Source: Leptospira sp.
GTDB taxonomy: Bacteria; Spirochaetota; Leptospiria; Leptospirales; Leptospiraceae
DNA: 64,000 nucleotides
Assembly: GCA_016742255.1 (NCBI GenBank)
Contig: JACVCB010000020.1
Location: 1-64,000, forward strand
Direction of reading: 5' to 3'
Each line of letters starts with the position of its first letter. The stretch's first letter is position 1. This document shows, in pieces, positions 51,344-59,498 of the stretch. Below the pieces are notes generated by a model, which saw only the letters and a list, made by a program, of their open reading frames with translations, was not told the origin of the DNA and searched no databases. The translations under genes and the position numbers were made by a program.

Positions 51344-51903
51344 TCAAATGCTCCGACTGGGATTTTCTTTTGGAGGAGAGCCTCTCTTGTTCCGGCAAGT
51401 TTTGCGCGGATTGAGGCATCGATTAAAAAGTCGTCTATATAAATTTTGAATCCACCAATGAGGGTTGGATCCACTTGTTCAGTGACACGAATTTCACGTC
51501 CGAACTTGGAAGCGATGGACTTCGTGATTCGATCTACTGCTTCTTTACCTAACGATTCTTTGGAAACGATACGAAGGGAACTACGATTTTTAAGTCGGTC
51601 CACTCCTGCACGGTAATCTTCCAAAATATCCTTTAAGTAAAGGAACCTGTTTTTACGAACCACAAGTGTAATGAAGTTGGCAACAAACTCTGATGCCTTC
51701 CCTTGAACTGATTTTGCGGCAGTTTGTTCTTTCTCAGAAGGATCAACTAACGGAGAAAGAAAATAATGGCGAATCGAATCATCGGAAAAGAAAACATCAA
51801 CTAAACTTGATAATTCCTCTTCCGTTGACTCTAGTGAGTTAGCTTCCTGAGCTAACTCCAAAAGTGCCGTTGCGTAAACCTTTGAAATTTGGTTCAGACT
51901 CAT
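51340..51903 (-). CDS. atpH: ATP synthase F1 delta subunit
   Basis: A 187-residue delta subunit that ties the F1 head to the b stalk. The N-terminal helical domain (residues 6-105) and the C-terminal [20 protein letters not shown] segment, the usual signature, are present. It overlaps atpA at one end and atpF at the other, each by 4 bases. Confidence 0.95.
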   Translation of the reverse strand: MSLNQISKVYATALLELAQEANSLESTEEELSSLVDVFFSDDSIRHYFLSPLVDPSEKEQTAAKSVQGKASEFVANFITLVVRKNRFLYLKDILEDYRAGVDRLKNRSSLRIVSKESLGKEAVDRITKSIASKFGREIRVTEQVDPTLIGGFKIYIDDFLIDASIRAKLAGTREALLQKKIPVGAFE

Positions 51904-52424
51904 TTTATTTTAAGTTTATCGAGTTTTGCGATCTCTTTTTCGACAAAGGAAGCATAGTCTTCCTTTTTCAATTGTTTCTCCAAGATCTCACTCGCGATGA
52001 GAACGGACATTTCCACAATTTGGTTTTGTAACTCAGACAAGGCCCTGCCTTTTGCCAATTCGATTTCTCGAACAGCATTGTCTTTGATTCCCTTTACTTC
52101 ATTGTGTGCTTCTTCCGTCAATTTAGTGCGGAGAGCAACTGCATCTTTCTTAGCTTCATCGACAATTCTGTGTGCTTCTTCTGTTGCTTTGAAGAGTTGG
52201 TCTTTATATTCTTTTAAAGACTTTTCTGCTTCAACACGAAGAGATTCCGCTTTGTTGATATCACCTTGGATGCCGGAAGCACGTTCTTCGAGAGCATGAA
52301 GGATCTTGTCCCATGCAAATTTTTTAAGAACGAAGACAACAACTGAGAAAGTGACCAGGGTCCAGATGACCAGACCCGGATTGACTTTCAGCAAATTGAA
52401 GCCGGAAGCCGCGAGGAGTACCAA
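51900..52424 (-). CDS. atpF: ATP synthase Fo b subunit
   Basis: A 174-residue stator subunit: one membrane helix (about 14-33, NPGLVIWTLVTFSVVVFVLKKFAW), then a long charged coiled coil (about 40-165) that dimerises and reaches the delta subunit. It is 2 bases after atpE and overlaps atpH by 4. Confidence 0.95.
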   Translation of the reverse strand: MVLLAASGFNLLKVNPGLVIWTLVTFSVVVFVLKKFAWDKILHALEERASGIQGDINKAESLRVEAEKSLKEYKDQLFKATEEAHRIVDEAKKDAVALRTKLTEEAHNEVKGIKDNAVREIELAKGRALSELQNQIVEMSVLIASEILEKQLKKEDYASFVEKEIAKLDKLKIK

Positions 52425-52426
52425 GA

Positions 52427-52711
52427 CTATTGTCCTTGTTCTACTTTAGTGGCACCAGCACCAATTGTTTTGTCAATTGAGCCATTGAGTTTGAGCGCGA
52501 TAAGAAGAGCGATTACCACTGCGAAAAGTGCTGCACCTTCAATCATACCTGCTGCTACGTAAAGAACGAGTTGGATCTTTCCCGCTGCTTCTGGTTGGCG
52601 GCTAATGCTTTCTGCCACTGATCCACCAATTCTACCAATACCGATTCCTGCACCAAGTAATGCAAGTCCTGCTGCGAGTCCTACTGCGATGTATCCTAAA
52701 CCGAATTCCAT
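52427..52711 (-). CDS. atpE: ATP synthase Fo c subunit
   Basis: A 94-residue ring subunit with two helices, a glycine-rich first helix (GAGIGIGRIGGSVAES), the polar loop RQPEA and the ion-binding Glu in AAGMIEGAALF. There is no Ser or Thr after the Glu, which argues for proton rather than sodium coupling. It lies 49 bases downstream of atpB. Confidence 0.97.
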   Translation of the reverse strand: MEFGLGYIAVGLAAGLALLGAGIGIGRIGGSVAESISRQPEAAGKIQLVLYVAAGMIEGAALFAVVIALLIALKLNGSIDKTIGAGATKVEQGQ

Positions 52712-52759
52712 TGTTTTCGTTTCACTCCTGTGTGTTTTATAATATAAATAAAACCAATG

Positions 52760-53818
52760 TTAATGTCTATGCATCACAGTTCCGATGAACACGGTTGTGA
52801 GCAGTGAGAAAATGAACGCTTGTAGAAATGCTACAAGAAGTTCTAAAAAGTAGATGAGCACTGAACTGAGAACAGAAACAGGTGCAATCATCCAACTTTC
52901 ACTCATAAAGATAAACCCTAGTAACGCAAGGATCATAACGTGTCCTGCTGTCATGTTTGCAAGTAACCTCATGGTTAACGCAAATGAACGTGCGATATGA
53001 GTGACAATAAACTCTAGAACCCACATCAGTGGCCAGAGTGGGAGAGGAACTCCCTTAGGAACTGCATGAGCTACGAAGGAGATCCCTTGGTAAGTAAATG
53101 CTGTTCCGTATATCGTAAGTAAGGTGATAGATGCAAGAGAAAGAGTCACACTGATATCACCCGTTGGAGTAATACCTGACCAGATTTCTCCGAATGTATG
53201 GAGTGAATGTGGTGTGTGTTCGAATACGCCAAGTGCGACTAGTCCGTCAGAAGCTGCAACAGTCAACTCCCCAATCGATGGGATCAGACCAAACAAGTTA
53301 CAGAATAGGATAAAGAAAAACAAAGAGAAAATGTAGTGGTAGTAAGAATGGCCGTGGTGATCCAGAGAGGAATCCACAACATTTTCTTTTAAGTAACTTA
53401 CAAAAGCCTCTACTCCCGATGTGAATTTGTTATGCACTTTTTTCGGGTTTTTAGAGATGAGGTTTGCTGCCGGGATAAAGATGATGAACATAAAAAAACA
53501 AGCGATCCACATCATGGTCACTCGTTTTGTGATGTGAAGGTCGATACCACCAAGATAGTGGTATTTGATACCGTCATGGTTTACGAAAACATCATGATTT
53601 TCAGCATCAAAACCAGGTTGGCCTTCTGTAACGATTGTGCCACCAAAGTTCAATGGGAAGATAGGTGCGTCACCTAAGTGGTGCGCCATCACTTCGCTGA
53701 AATCGAAGCCCTCATCAGAGCTGTGCCCTTCCGAATCGTTTGCAAAAACATTCGTAAAACTAAGGGAAAAAACTAATAAAAATGATAAAAAAAACCGATA
53801 TTTAGACTTATTTTCCAC
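52760..53818 (-). CDS. atpB: ATP synthase Fo a subunit with long N-terminal periplasmic extension
   Basis: A 352-residue a subunit, against about 270 in E. coli. The extra length is N-terminal: a signal-like helix (KYRFFLSFLLVFSLSFTNVFA) and a His/Asp-rich loop (residues 35-105). The core carries NLFGLIPSIGELT and the essential arginine in FALTMRLLANMTAGH. The frame opens at a TTG (53866), but GTG 53818 leaves a clean signal sequence and overlaps the AtpI-like gene by only 11 bases, so it is preferred. Confidence 0.88.
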   Translation of the reverse strand: MENKSKYRFFLSFLLVFSLSFTNVFANDSEGHSSDEGFDFSEVMAHHLGDAPIFPLNFGGTIVTEGQPGFDAENHDVFVNHDGIKYHYLGGIDLHITKRVTMMWIACFFMFIIFIPAANLISKNPKKVHNKFTSGVEAFVSYLKENVVDSSLDHHGHSYYHYIFSLFFFILFCNLFGLIPSIGELTVAASDGLVALGVFEHTPHSLHTFGEIWSGITPTGDISVTLSLASITLLTIYGTAFTYQGISFVAHAVPKGVPLPLWPLMWVLEFIVTHIARSFALTMRLLANMTAGHVMILALLGFIFMSESWMIAPVSVLSSVLIYFLELLVAFLQAFIFSLLTTVFIGTVMHRH

Positions 53819-54188
53819 TGAAATAGCTCGCAAATACAAGGAAAAGAAGGTGGACGAAATAGGCAATTAAAAATCCAGAAGTTGCCTCAAAAGGGTACTC
53901 TAACACCTGGAAAGTTGTCAAAATGCCTAGATTTAGAAAAAACGAGAGGAATACAGTGAAAAGTGGGAAGCCACTCTCTGATAAAGCAGGGATTTTGCGT
54001 GGTAAAAATCTTAATTGTAAGATGGCCATTTGCACAGAAAAGGAAATGGCACCTCCCAGATAAAATAGAATTCGAAACCCATCTTCCACCAAACTAGCTG
54101 TTAGTGGGAGACTTAGAATGAATAAAAGAAACAGATACGTAAAATAATGAAAATGGAACCGTCTGAGATTGATTGAGTTTAGATCCAT
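53808..54188 (-). CDS. AtpI-like small membrane protein of the ATP synthase operon
   Basis: A 126-residue protein with four predicted helices (about 14-32, 36-59, 72-95, 100-121). Its size, topology and place immediately before atpB fit AtpI, which helps assemble the c-ring or carries ions. Sequence similarity cannot be confirmed by reading. The frame begins further upstream at 54299, but ATG 54188 is chosen because the preceding residues would cross the GC-rich repeat and look non-coding. Its stop overlaps the atpB start. Confidence 0.65.
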   Translation of the reverse strand: MDLNSINLRRFHFHYFTYLFLLFILSLPLTASLVEDGFRILFYLGGAISFSVQMAILQLRFLPRKIPALSESGFPLFTVFLSFFLNLGILTTFQVLEYPFEATSGFLIAYFVHLLFLVFASYFSGK

Positions 54189-54571
54189 TCTTTCAGATTG
54201 TATTGGGAGGGTTTTGGGGGCAAGTCGGTTTGGAGGGGATTGGAAGGTATAGTTCCCCGCCCGTATTGAACTGGGTGGGGTTATCCACCCGCCACCCAAT
54301 GGCTTCCATATATCATACGTTCGCTGGTTTGTAACGCAGGAATCGATGCTTCCAATTTTTTAATTCCAAAAAGTTCACGTTTCGTATGACAATCAAGTGT
54401 CTCCCGTGATATTGATTAGGATAAAGAACGATTTCAATTTAGAATCTATTAAATTTTCAAAGTAATTGTTTTTAATTCCAAAAACTTGAGGATTGAAGTG
54501 AGAGTAGATGGATTAATTGTCCTAACTTTCTCCTTTTACAACTCATTTTCAGTTAACTCATTCAAAATGAG
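54189..54571. other. 383-base non-coding stretch with GC-rich hairpin repeat and AT-rich tail
   Basis: No credible gene was found. The left third is G-rich and holds the hairpin repeat at 54251-54300. The rest is AT-rich and probably carries the promoter of the ATP synthase operon on the minus strand, but no convincing -35/-10 pair could be chosen. Near 54540-54573 the octamer AACTCATT occurs twice directly and once inverted (AATGAGTT), forming an 8-base stem at the end of the regulator gene. Confidence 0.5.
54251..54300. repeat. GC-rich hairpin repeat, copy 1
   Basis: CCCCGCCC (54255-54262) pairs with GGGTGGGG (54273-54280), allowing one G/T pair, around a 10-base loop. It is followed by CCACCCGCCACCCAAT (54285-54300), of which CCACCC could instead pair with the GGGTGG of the stem. 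A second copy in the same orientation lies at 55601-55645. Confidence 0.7.
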
Positions 54572-55018
54572 TTATTTATAATCTTTACCAAACTCATCCA
54601 AAATAGTTTTTAATTGGATCGCTTGGCTTTCTTCGATTCCGGATAAACAAAAAATTTGCTCTGGAATGGATTTTGCCTTTTCACGGAGAAGTTTTCCATT
54701 TTTTGTAAGTGTCAAAATAACAACCCGCTCATCTTCTAAACTTCTTGTCCTTTTTATTTGACCACTTTTTTCTAATCTTTTTAGAAGTGGAGTCAATGTG
54801 CCTGAATCCAATTGTAACCTTTCTCCAAGTTTAGTGACTGTAATTTCTTTTTCTTCCCACATAACAAGCATTACTATGTATTGCGGATAAGTTAGCCCTA
54901 TGTCCGCAAGAAGCGGACGATAGAGTTTCATCAATCGATGCATAGATGAATACATCGAAAAACAAATTTGATTCTTTAACAAAAGAACCTCTTCTTTAGA
55001 GGTCTTAACCTTGGACAA
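54572..55018 (-). CDS. MarR-family, OhrR-like peroxide-sensing regulator
   Basis: A regulator of about 148 residues. The N-terminal NQICFSMY has the cysteine (Cys19) at the place of the redox-sensing Cys15 of OhrR, then RPLLADIGLTYPQYIVML, the recognition region LGERLQLDSGTLTPLLKRLE and the wing RTRSLEDERVV. OhrR-type repressors release DNA when this cysteine is oxidised by organic peroxides. The frame is open back to 55096; TTG 55018 gives the usual length and overlaps gpx by 14 bases. Confidence 0.85.
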   Translation of the reverse strand: MSKVKTSKEEVLLLKNQICFSMYSSMHRLMKLYRPLLADIGLTYPQYIVMLVMWEEKEITVTKLGERLQLDSGTLTPLLKRLEKSGQIKRTRSLEDERVVILTLTKNGKLLREKAKSIPEQIFCLSGIEESQAIQLKTILDEFGKDYK

Positions 55019-55490
55019 GTTTCTCAATATCCTTTTCGATTGCTTCTGGTTTCGTAATGGGAGCATATCGTTTAACAACGTTTCCATTTTTATCAACTAA
55101 AAATTTTGTGAAGTTCCATTTAATATCCAAAGACCCAAAAATACCAGGAGCATTCTTCTTTAAGTGGGAATAAAGAGGATCGGTATTCGGTCCATTCACT
55201 TCAAGTTTGGAAAAGATTGGAAATGTAGTTGAGAATGTCTTCTCACAAAAAAGTTTGATCTCTGCATCAGAACCAGGCTCTTGTTCTCCAAATTGGTTAC
55301 ATGGGAATGCCAAAATCTCCAACCCTTTTCCTTTCCAACGATCATACGTTTCTTGTAGACCTTTGTATTGAGGAGTGAAGCCACACTGGCTTGCCGTATT
55401 CACAATTAACAATACTTTATCTTTAAATTGTTCCATCGGGATCTCTTCGGATCCTCGTTTCACTTTAATTTTGTAAAATTCTTCTGCCAT
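55005..55490 (-). CDS. glutathione-peroxidase-family (thiol) peroxidase
   Basis: A 161-residue GPx-like peroxidase. The peroxidatic residue is Cys36 (ASQCGFTPQYKGL), not selenocysteine; FPCNQFG and WNFTKFLVDKNG complete the Gln/Trp/Asn active-site set. Cys-type bacterial GPx usually takes electrons from thioredoxin. ATG 55490 is preferred over 55511 because GAGGG lies eight bases upstream. The regulator gene overlaps its end, making a two-gene peroxide-response unit with a palindrome in front. Confidence 0.92.
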   Translation of the reverse strand: MAEEFYKIKVKRGSEEIPMEQFKDKVLLIVNTASQCGFTPQYKGLQETYDRWKGKGLEILAFPCNQFGEQEPGSDAEIKLFCEKTFSTTFPIFSKLEVNGPNTDPLYSHLKKNAPGIFGSLDIKWNFTKFLVDKNGNVVKRYAPITKPEAIEKDIEKLVQG

Positions 55491-55510
55491 TTTTTGCCCT
55501 CGCTCAGACA

Positions 55511-55530
55511 TTAGATTGTGCGCAATTTAA
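55511..55530. promoter_or_regulatory. palindrome upstream of gpx, candidate OhrR/MarR operator
   Basis: TTAGATTGTG/CGCAATTTAA is symmetric at 8 of 10 positions about its centre, with core ATTG-TGCG-CAAT (55515-55526). It lies 21 bases before the gpx ATG, inside the likely promoter region. Operators of MarR/OhrR proteins are AT-rich palindromes of this size, often ATTG...CAAT. Confidence 0.55.
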
Positions 55531-55600
55531 TTTTGTTCAATCTTTTTATGTAAAATTTCGAATATTTATAAGGATTTTTTCCAATACCGCGCGAATTTAG

Positions 55601-55645
55601 TATCCCCGCCCTTACTTGGGTGGGGAACTAGACCCGCCTCCCAAT
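55601..55645. repeat. GC-rich hairpin repeat, copy 2
   Basis: CCCCGCCC (55604-55611) and GGGTGGGG (55618-55625) form the same stem as copy 1 around a 6-base loop, followed by ACCCGCCTCCCAAT. The order and orientation match copy 1 at 54251-54300. It lies within the 286 bases between the gpx operator and amtB, where no gene was found. Confidence 0.7.
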
Positions 55646-55816
55646 ACCATCCACTTATCACAAACCAAACCAACCGGCAAACCTGTTCGCTACTTGTTCG
55701 ATTTTTCTTAAAAAAAGTTCATCTTAATGCGATTTTTACTCGCTTTCATACTCCAGACATTCCAAATAATACGAATTTTATTTCGGAAATTGAATCTAGT
55801 AACTTTGGAGTTATTT

Positions 55817-57106
55817 ATGAATTTACCACTGGTCTTAAGACCTGTATTCCTTTGTTTTCTCTTTTTTCTGCCCTCTCTCCTTATGGCAGATGCAGAAACA
55901 GCGACACCAATCCTAATCGACAAATCCGATACCACTTGGATGTTGATTTCTTCTGCATTGGTTTTCTTTATGATCCCTGGACTTTCTTTGTTTTACGGAG
56001 GAATTGTCAGATCCAAAAACGTTTTATCCACGATGATGCATAGTTTTGTTGCGATGATTGTAATGACATTACAGTGGACAATTTTTGGTTATAGTTTTGC
56101 ATTTTCAGGTGAGAATCCATATGTAGGAAATTTTGATTTAGCTTTTTTGGATGGAATTAACATTGATTCTACGAAAGGTACAATCCCTACTTACGTACAT
56201 TTTTTGTTCCAAGGTATGTTTGCTTTGATTACGCCGGCCTTAATCTCTGGAGCAATCGCAGAACGAATTAAACTCTCTGCATATATTGTATTTATACTCG
56301 TTTGGTCAACGTTAGTTTATGATCCAGTTGCACATTGGGTATGGGCAGATTCTGGTTGGCTATTTAAAATGAATGCCCTAGATTTTGCAGGTGGTACAGT
56401 TGTACACTTAATTTCGGGTATCGCTGGACTTTCCGCTGCAATCGTGATTGGAAAACGAAAAGGTGATGCAGGTCTACTCACCCATCCCAATAACATGACG
56501 TATACATTACTTGGCTCTGGTTTATTATGGTTTGGTTGGTTTGGTTTTAATGCTGGATCTGGCCTTGCTGTTAATGGACTTGCAGCACGTGCTTTTTTAG
56601 TAACTTTAATTGCTCCTGCAGCGGCCGGTGCAAGTTGGTTACTCATCGAATGGTATCATACAAAAAAAGCGACAGCACTTGGTGCAGCATCTGGAATTGT
56701 GGCAGGTCTAGTTGTTATTACACCGGCTTCTGGTTTTGTAGGAGTCAAAGGAGCTCTAATCATGGGTTTACTCGTTTCACCTATTTGTTATTTGGCGATC
56801 CTATTAAAAGGTAAACTAAAATATGATGATACATTAGATGCATTTGGTATCCATGGTGCTGGTGGAGCATTTGGTGCCATATTAACTGGAATTTTCGCAT
56901 TAGAATTAGCAGAAGGCATGACATTCGAAAGCCAGATGATGGCTCAAATTATCAGTGTGATTGCTACAGGTTTTTATTCTTTTGTCGTCTCATACATCAT
57001 TGCAGTTGTTATTGAGAAAACAATTGGATTTAGAATCGAGGAAGATAAAGAAATTACAGGTCTAGACCAAGAGATTCATGGTGAAAAAGGATATGATATA
57101 AGGTAA
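55817..57106 (+). CDS. amtB: ammonium transporter AmtB
   Basis: A 429-residue Amt channel with eleven predicted helices and a cleavable N-terminal signal (LRPVFLCFLFFLPSLLMADA). Family blocks are VFFMIPGLSLFYGGIVRSKN, DFAGGTVVHLISG, NMTYTLLGSGLLWFGWFGFNAGS with the first pore histidine region, and DDTLDAFGIHGAGGAFGAILTG. The frame is open to 55727, but ATG 55817 has GGAG eight bases upstream and starts at the signal peptide. glnK follows after 5 bases. Confidence 0.96.
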   Translation: MNLPLVLRPVFLCFLFFLPSLLMADAETATPILIDKSDTTWMLISSALVFFMIPGLSLFYGGIVRSKNVLSTMMHSFVAMIVMTLQWTIFGYSFAFSGENPYVGNFDLAFLDGINIDSTKGTIPTYVHFLFQGMFALITPALISGAIAERIKLSAYIVFILVWSTLVYDPVAHWVWADSGWLFKMNALDFAGGTVVHLISGIAGLSAAIVIGKRKGDAGLLTHPNNMTYTLLGSGLLWFGWFGFNAGSGLAVNGLAARAFLVTLIAPAAAGASWLLIEWYHTKKATALGAASGIVAGLVVITPASGFVGVKGALIMGLLVSPICYLAILLKGKLKYDDTLDAFGIHGAGGAFGAILTGIFALELAEGMTFESQMMAQIISVIATGFYSFVVSYIIAVVIEKTIGFRIEEDKEITGLDQEIHGEKGYDIR

Positions 57107-57111
57107 TTTAT

Positions 57112-57459
57112 ATGAAATTAGTAATAGCAATTATACAACCACACAAATTAGAAGAAGTTAAAAACGAACTAACTAAAAACGAAATATATCGTTTAACAGT
57201 AAGTGATGTGCAAGGATATGGCCAACAAAAAGGGAAAACAGAAGTTTTTCGCGGACACGAATACCAAGTGAATCTACTCAGAAAAGTTCGTTTGGAAATT
57301 GCAGTGAATGATGAATTTGTAAAACCTACAGTCGATGCGATATTAAAAGCAGCTAAAACTGGACCGGAAGGTAAAATTGGAGATGGTAAAATTTTCGTGA
57401 TGCCTTTAGAAGAAGTGATTCGCATCCGAAGTGGCGAACGAGGGAATAAAGCCATCTAA
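57112..57459 (+). CDS. glnK: nitrogen regulatory protein P-II
   Basis: A 115-residue P-II trimer subunit. The T-loop contains GYGQQKGKTEVFRGHEY with the modifiable Tyr51, and the C-terminal signature is GKIGDGKIFVMPLEEVIRIRSGERG. It senses 2-oxoglutarate and ATP/ADP and plugs the AmtB pore. The name glnK rather than glnB is from its place directly after amtB. Confidence 0.95.
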   Translation: MKLVIAIIQPHKLEEVKNELTKNEIYRLTVSDVQGYGQQKGKTEVFRGHEYQVNLLRKVRLEIAVNDEFVKPTVDAILKAAKTGPEGKIGDGKIFVMPLEEVIRIRSGERGNKAI

Positions 57460-57470
57460 TTTCAATTGTA

Positions 57471-57504
57471 ACTCCCATAGAAAAGAATCCAATTCTATGG
57501 GAGT
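57471..57504. terminator. hairpin between convergent glnK and acetolactate synthase genes
   Basis: ACTCCCATAGAA (57471-57482) and TTCTATGGGAGT (57493-57504) form a perfect 12-base stem with a 10-base loop, in the 51-base gap between two convergent genes. Neither side has a proper T-run, so the stop may be weak or the hairpin may protect 3' ends. Confidence 0.55.
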
Positions 57505-57510
57505 CCTGGA

Positions 57511-59241
57511 TTATGTTTTTACTAAATCCAAAATGTATTCTTGGTTGGACTTTCCACCTGGCACAAAAGGATACACTCCCCAATCAGATGGAATTTTGAT
57601 TTCTACAAATGCAGGTCCATCATTACTTAAGAACAGTTCTAGTTCAGAATCATTTTGATCTTTTTCCCAAATCATGTAAGGAATTCCAAACGATTCACTT
57701 AACATAGCGAAGTCGGGGTGATAATGGAATTTAGAACCAGAATAAACATTTCCATAAAACAAATCTTGTTGTTGTTTCACTAACCCTAGATGTCCATTAT
57801 TCATCAAAATGATTTTTACATTTAGACTTTCTTCTCTGAGTGTCGCCAACTCTTGTAAATTCATCATTATGGATCCATCACCAGTGAAACAATAAACAGT
57901 GTTATTTGGGTTCGCCAAAGATACACCTATGGAGGTTGGTAACCCAAAGCCCATTGTTCCTTGCCCACCAGAAGTGATCCAAGTATTTGGATTCGGAAAT
58001 GGATAATACTGCGCTACCCACATCTGGTGTTGTCCAACATCTGTTATAACAAAATGTTCTTCGTTTGGAATGAAGGAGGCTAGGGAGTAAATTAATTCTT
58101 TCGCAGGATGGATTTCTGGATATTTTTTCCAATCCTCAATTTGTTTACCACCTAACTTCTCTATGGTTTCATCGTCTATTGCTTTGGAATTTTCAAATGG
58201 ATCTAGGAATAAAGAATCAAGAATATCTGAAATATTTGATTGAAAACTCAAATTTGGTTTTCTAATTTTCCCAATCTCACTTGAGTCAATATCAATATGA
58301 ATGATCTTTGCATCAGGACAAAAGGTTTCTTTGTTTCCAATCGCACGATCATCAAAACGAACACCAATGGCGATGAGTAAATCACAAACACCCAATGCTT
58401 CATTAGCCGCAACAGTTCCATGCATTCCCATCATACCCAAAAACAAAGGATCATTTTTTTCAAAGATACCAAGTCCCATAAGAGTTGTTACCACTGGGAT
58501 TTGGTAGAACTGAACTAATTCTCGTAATCGTTTGTATTCTTTTTTGGCTCCTCCTCCAATGTAAAACAAAGGGAATTTTGCTTTTGATAAATACTCTTTC
58601 CATTCATTTAAAAATGAATCTAAAGATCTCGTATGGTTGTTTTCGAATGGAATTTGGTTTTTTGTGAAAAAACTCTTAGTAAGTTCGACTTCATTCGAAA
58701 GATTTTCATTCAATTGATCCTCATTCCTTATGATCATTTTGGTTTGGATATCCTTAGGTAAATCAATCCAAACAGGACCTTTTTTCCCTTCGGATGCAAA
58801 GAAGTAAGCCTCTTCTAAAACATTTGGGATCAAATTAGGATCTCCAACGGAATAAACTTTTTTTACAATCGAGGAAACGATACATTCTGTATCCAATTCT
58901 TGGAATGCATCGGTTCCTTTTAAGTGAGTGGGTACTTGGCCAGAAAACACTAACATGGGAACAGAATCTCGATGAGCATCAGCAACTGCTGTGATGAGAT
59001 TGGCAACACCTGGGCCTGAGGAAACAAATACGGCACTCACCTCGCCTGTGCTTCTTGCCATTCCTTGTACGATAAATCCAGCTCCCTGCTCATGCCTTGC
59101 AAGGACATGTTTGATGTTTGATTCCGCCAAACTTTCGTATAATGGTAAGATAGTGCCGCCAGGAACACCCGAAACCCATCGGATACCCTTTGATTCTAAA
59201 AATTGAATGATATATTGACTTACTGTGATTTTTTCCCACAT
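57511..59241 (-). CDS. ilvB: acetolactate synthase large (catalytic) subunit
   Basis: A 576-residue ThDP enzyme of branched-chain amino acid synthesis. The catalytic Glu51 is in [19 protein letters not shown], the FAD region [12 protein letters not shown], and the ThDP-Mg motif GDGSIMMN...NNGHLG follow. AGAGGAG lies six bases before the ATG. A 43-codon Leu/Val-rich leader ORF and competing hairpins precede the gene. No ilvN/ilvH small subunit is adjacent. The name assumes acetolactate synthase; a related ThDP decarboxylase is less likely. Confidence 0.88.
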   Translation of the reverse strand: MWEKITVSQYIIQFLESKGIRWVSGVPGGTILPLYESLAESNIKHVLARHEQGAGFIVQGMARSTGEVSAVFVSSGPGVANLITAVADAHRDSVPMLVFSGQVPTHLKGTDAFQELDTECIVSSIVKKVYSVGDPNLIPNVLEEAYFFASEGKKGPVWIDLPKDIQTKMIIRNEDQLNENLSNEVELTKSFFTKNQIPFENNHTRSLDSFLNEWKEYLSKAKFPLFYIGGGAKKEYKRLRELVQFYQIPVVTTLMGLGIFEKNDPLFLGMMGMHGTVAANEALGVCDLLIAIGVRFDDRAIGNKETFCPDAKIIHIDIDSSEIGKIRKPNLSFQSNISDILDSLFLDPFENSKAIDDETIEKLGGKQIEDWKKYPEIHPAKELIYSLASFIPNEEHFVITDVGQHQMWVAQYYPFPNPNTWITSGGQGTMGFGLPTSIGVSLANPNNTVYCFTGDGSIMMNLQELATLREESLNVKIILMNNGHLGLVKQQQDLFYGNVYSGSKFHYHPDFAMLSESFGIPYMIWEKDQNDSELELFLSNDGPAFVEIKIPSDWGVYPFVPGGKSNQEYILDLVKT

Positions 59242-59258
59242 AACAGACTCCTCTAGTA

Positions 59259-59321
59259 GTTTCCCCGTCGACTTTTGCTTTCTGTCGACCGAGGAAACAA
59301 AGGGAGATTATGACAGAAAGC
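59259..59321 (-). promoter_or_regulatory. mutually exclusive hairpins in the ilvB leader
   Basis: On the minus strand, GCTTTCTGTC (59321-59312) can pair with GACAGAAAGC (59286-59277), 10 bases perfect. A second stem pairs the segment 59298-59284 with 59272-59259 (GTTTCC...GTCGAC with GTCGAC...GGAAAC, one bulged G). The two share 59284-59286 and cannot both be complete. The first overlaps the end of the leader ORF; the second ends 4 bases before the ilvB ribosome site. Neither has a T-run. Confidence 0.6.
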
Positions 59322-59439
59322 TAGGTATGTATGGGGAGAGGACGACGACTAGAACGAGGGTCGTGAGTACATAAGAAGGCATTCCCACTTCAAAACTGGA
59401 ACTGTTTCCAATTAAGTTTGTTGATGCCATCGTTTCCAT
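59308..59439 (-). CDS. Leu/Val-rich leader peptide for ilvB
   Basis: A 43-codon ORF with ATG at 59439 (a second ATG is three codons on). Residues 24-34 read VLTTLVLVVVL: nine of eleven are Leu or Val, written with GTC, CTC and CTA codons that are uncommon in this AT-rich genome. The stop lies inside the left arm of the first leader hairpin. Peptides of this kind let ribosomes sense charged leucine and valine tRNA in front of branched-chain genes. The ribosome site is weak. Confidence 0.65.
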   Translation of the reverse strand: METMASTNLIGNSSSFEVGMPSYVLTTLVLVVVLSPYIPSFLS

Positions 59440-59450
59440 ATTCTAATTCT

Positions 59451-59478
59451 TTTATTGATTCAATGTTAATTTAGTCAA
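59451..59478 (-). promoter_or_regulatory. possible promoter of the ilvB leader
   Basis: On the minus strand, TTGACT (59478-59473), a 16-base spacer and AATAAA (59456-59451) fit a sigma-70 type promoter at five of six and four of six positions. The transcription start would be close to the leader ATG, which would make a very short 5' end. Confidence 0.35.
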
Positions 59479-59498
59479 GAATTTAATTGGTAGAGGAT

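Noticed and set aside
55660..55816. Sigma-54 promoter before amtB
   Set aside because: A GG...GC pair near 55673-55690 has a spacing one base too long and lacks the rest of the consensus.
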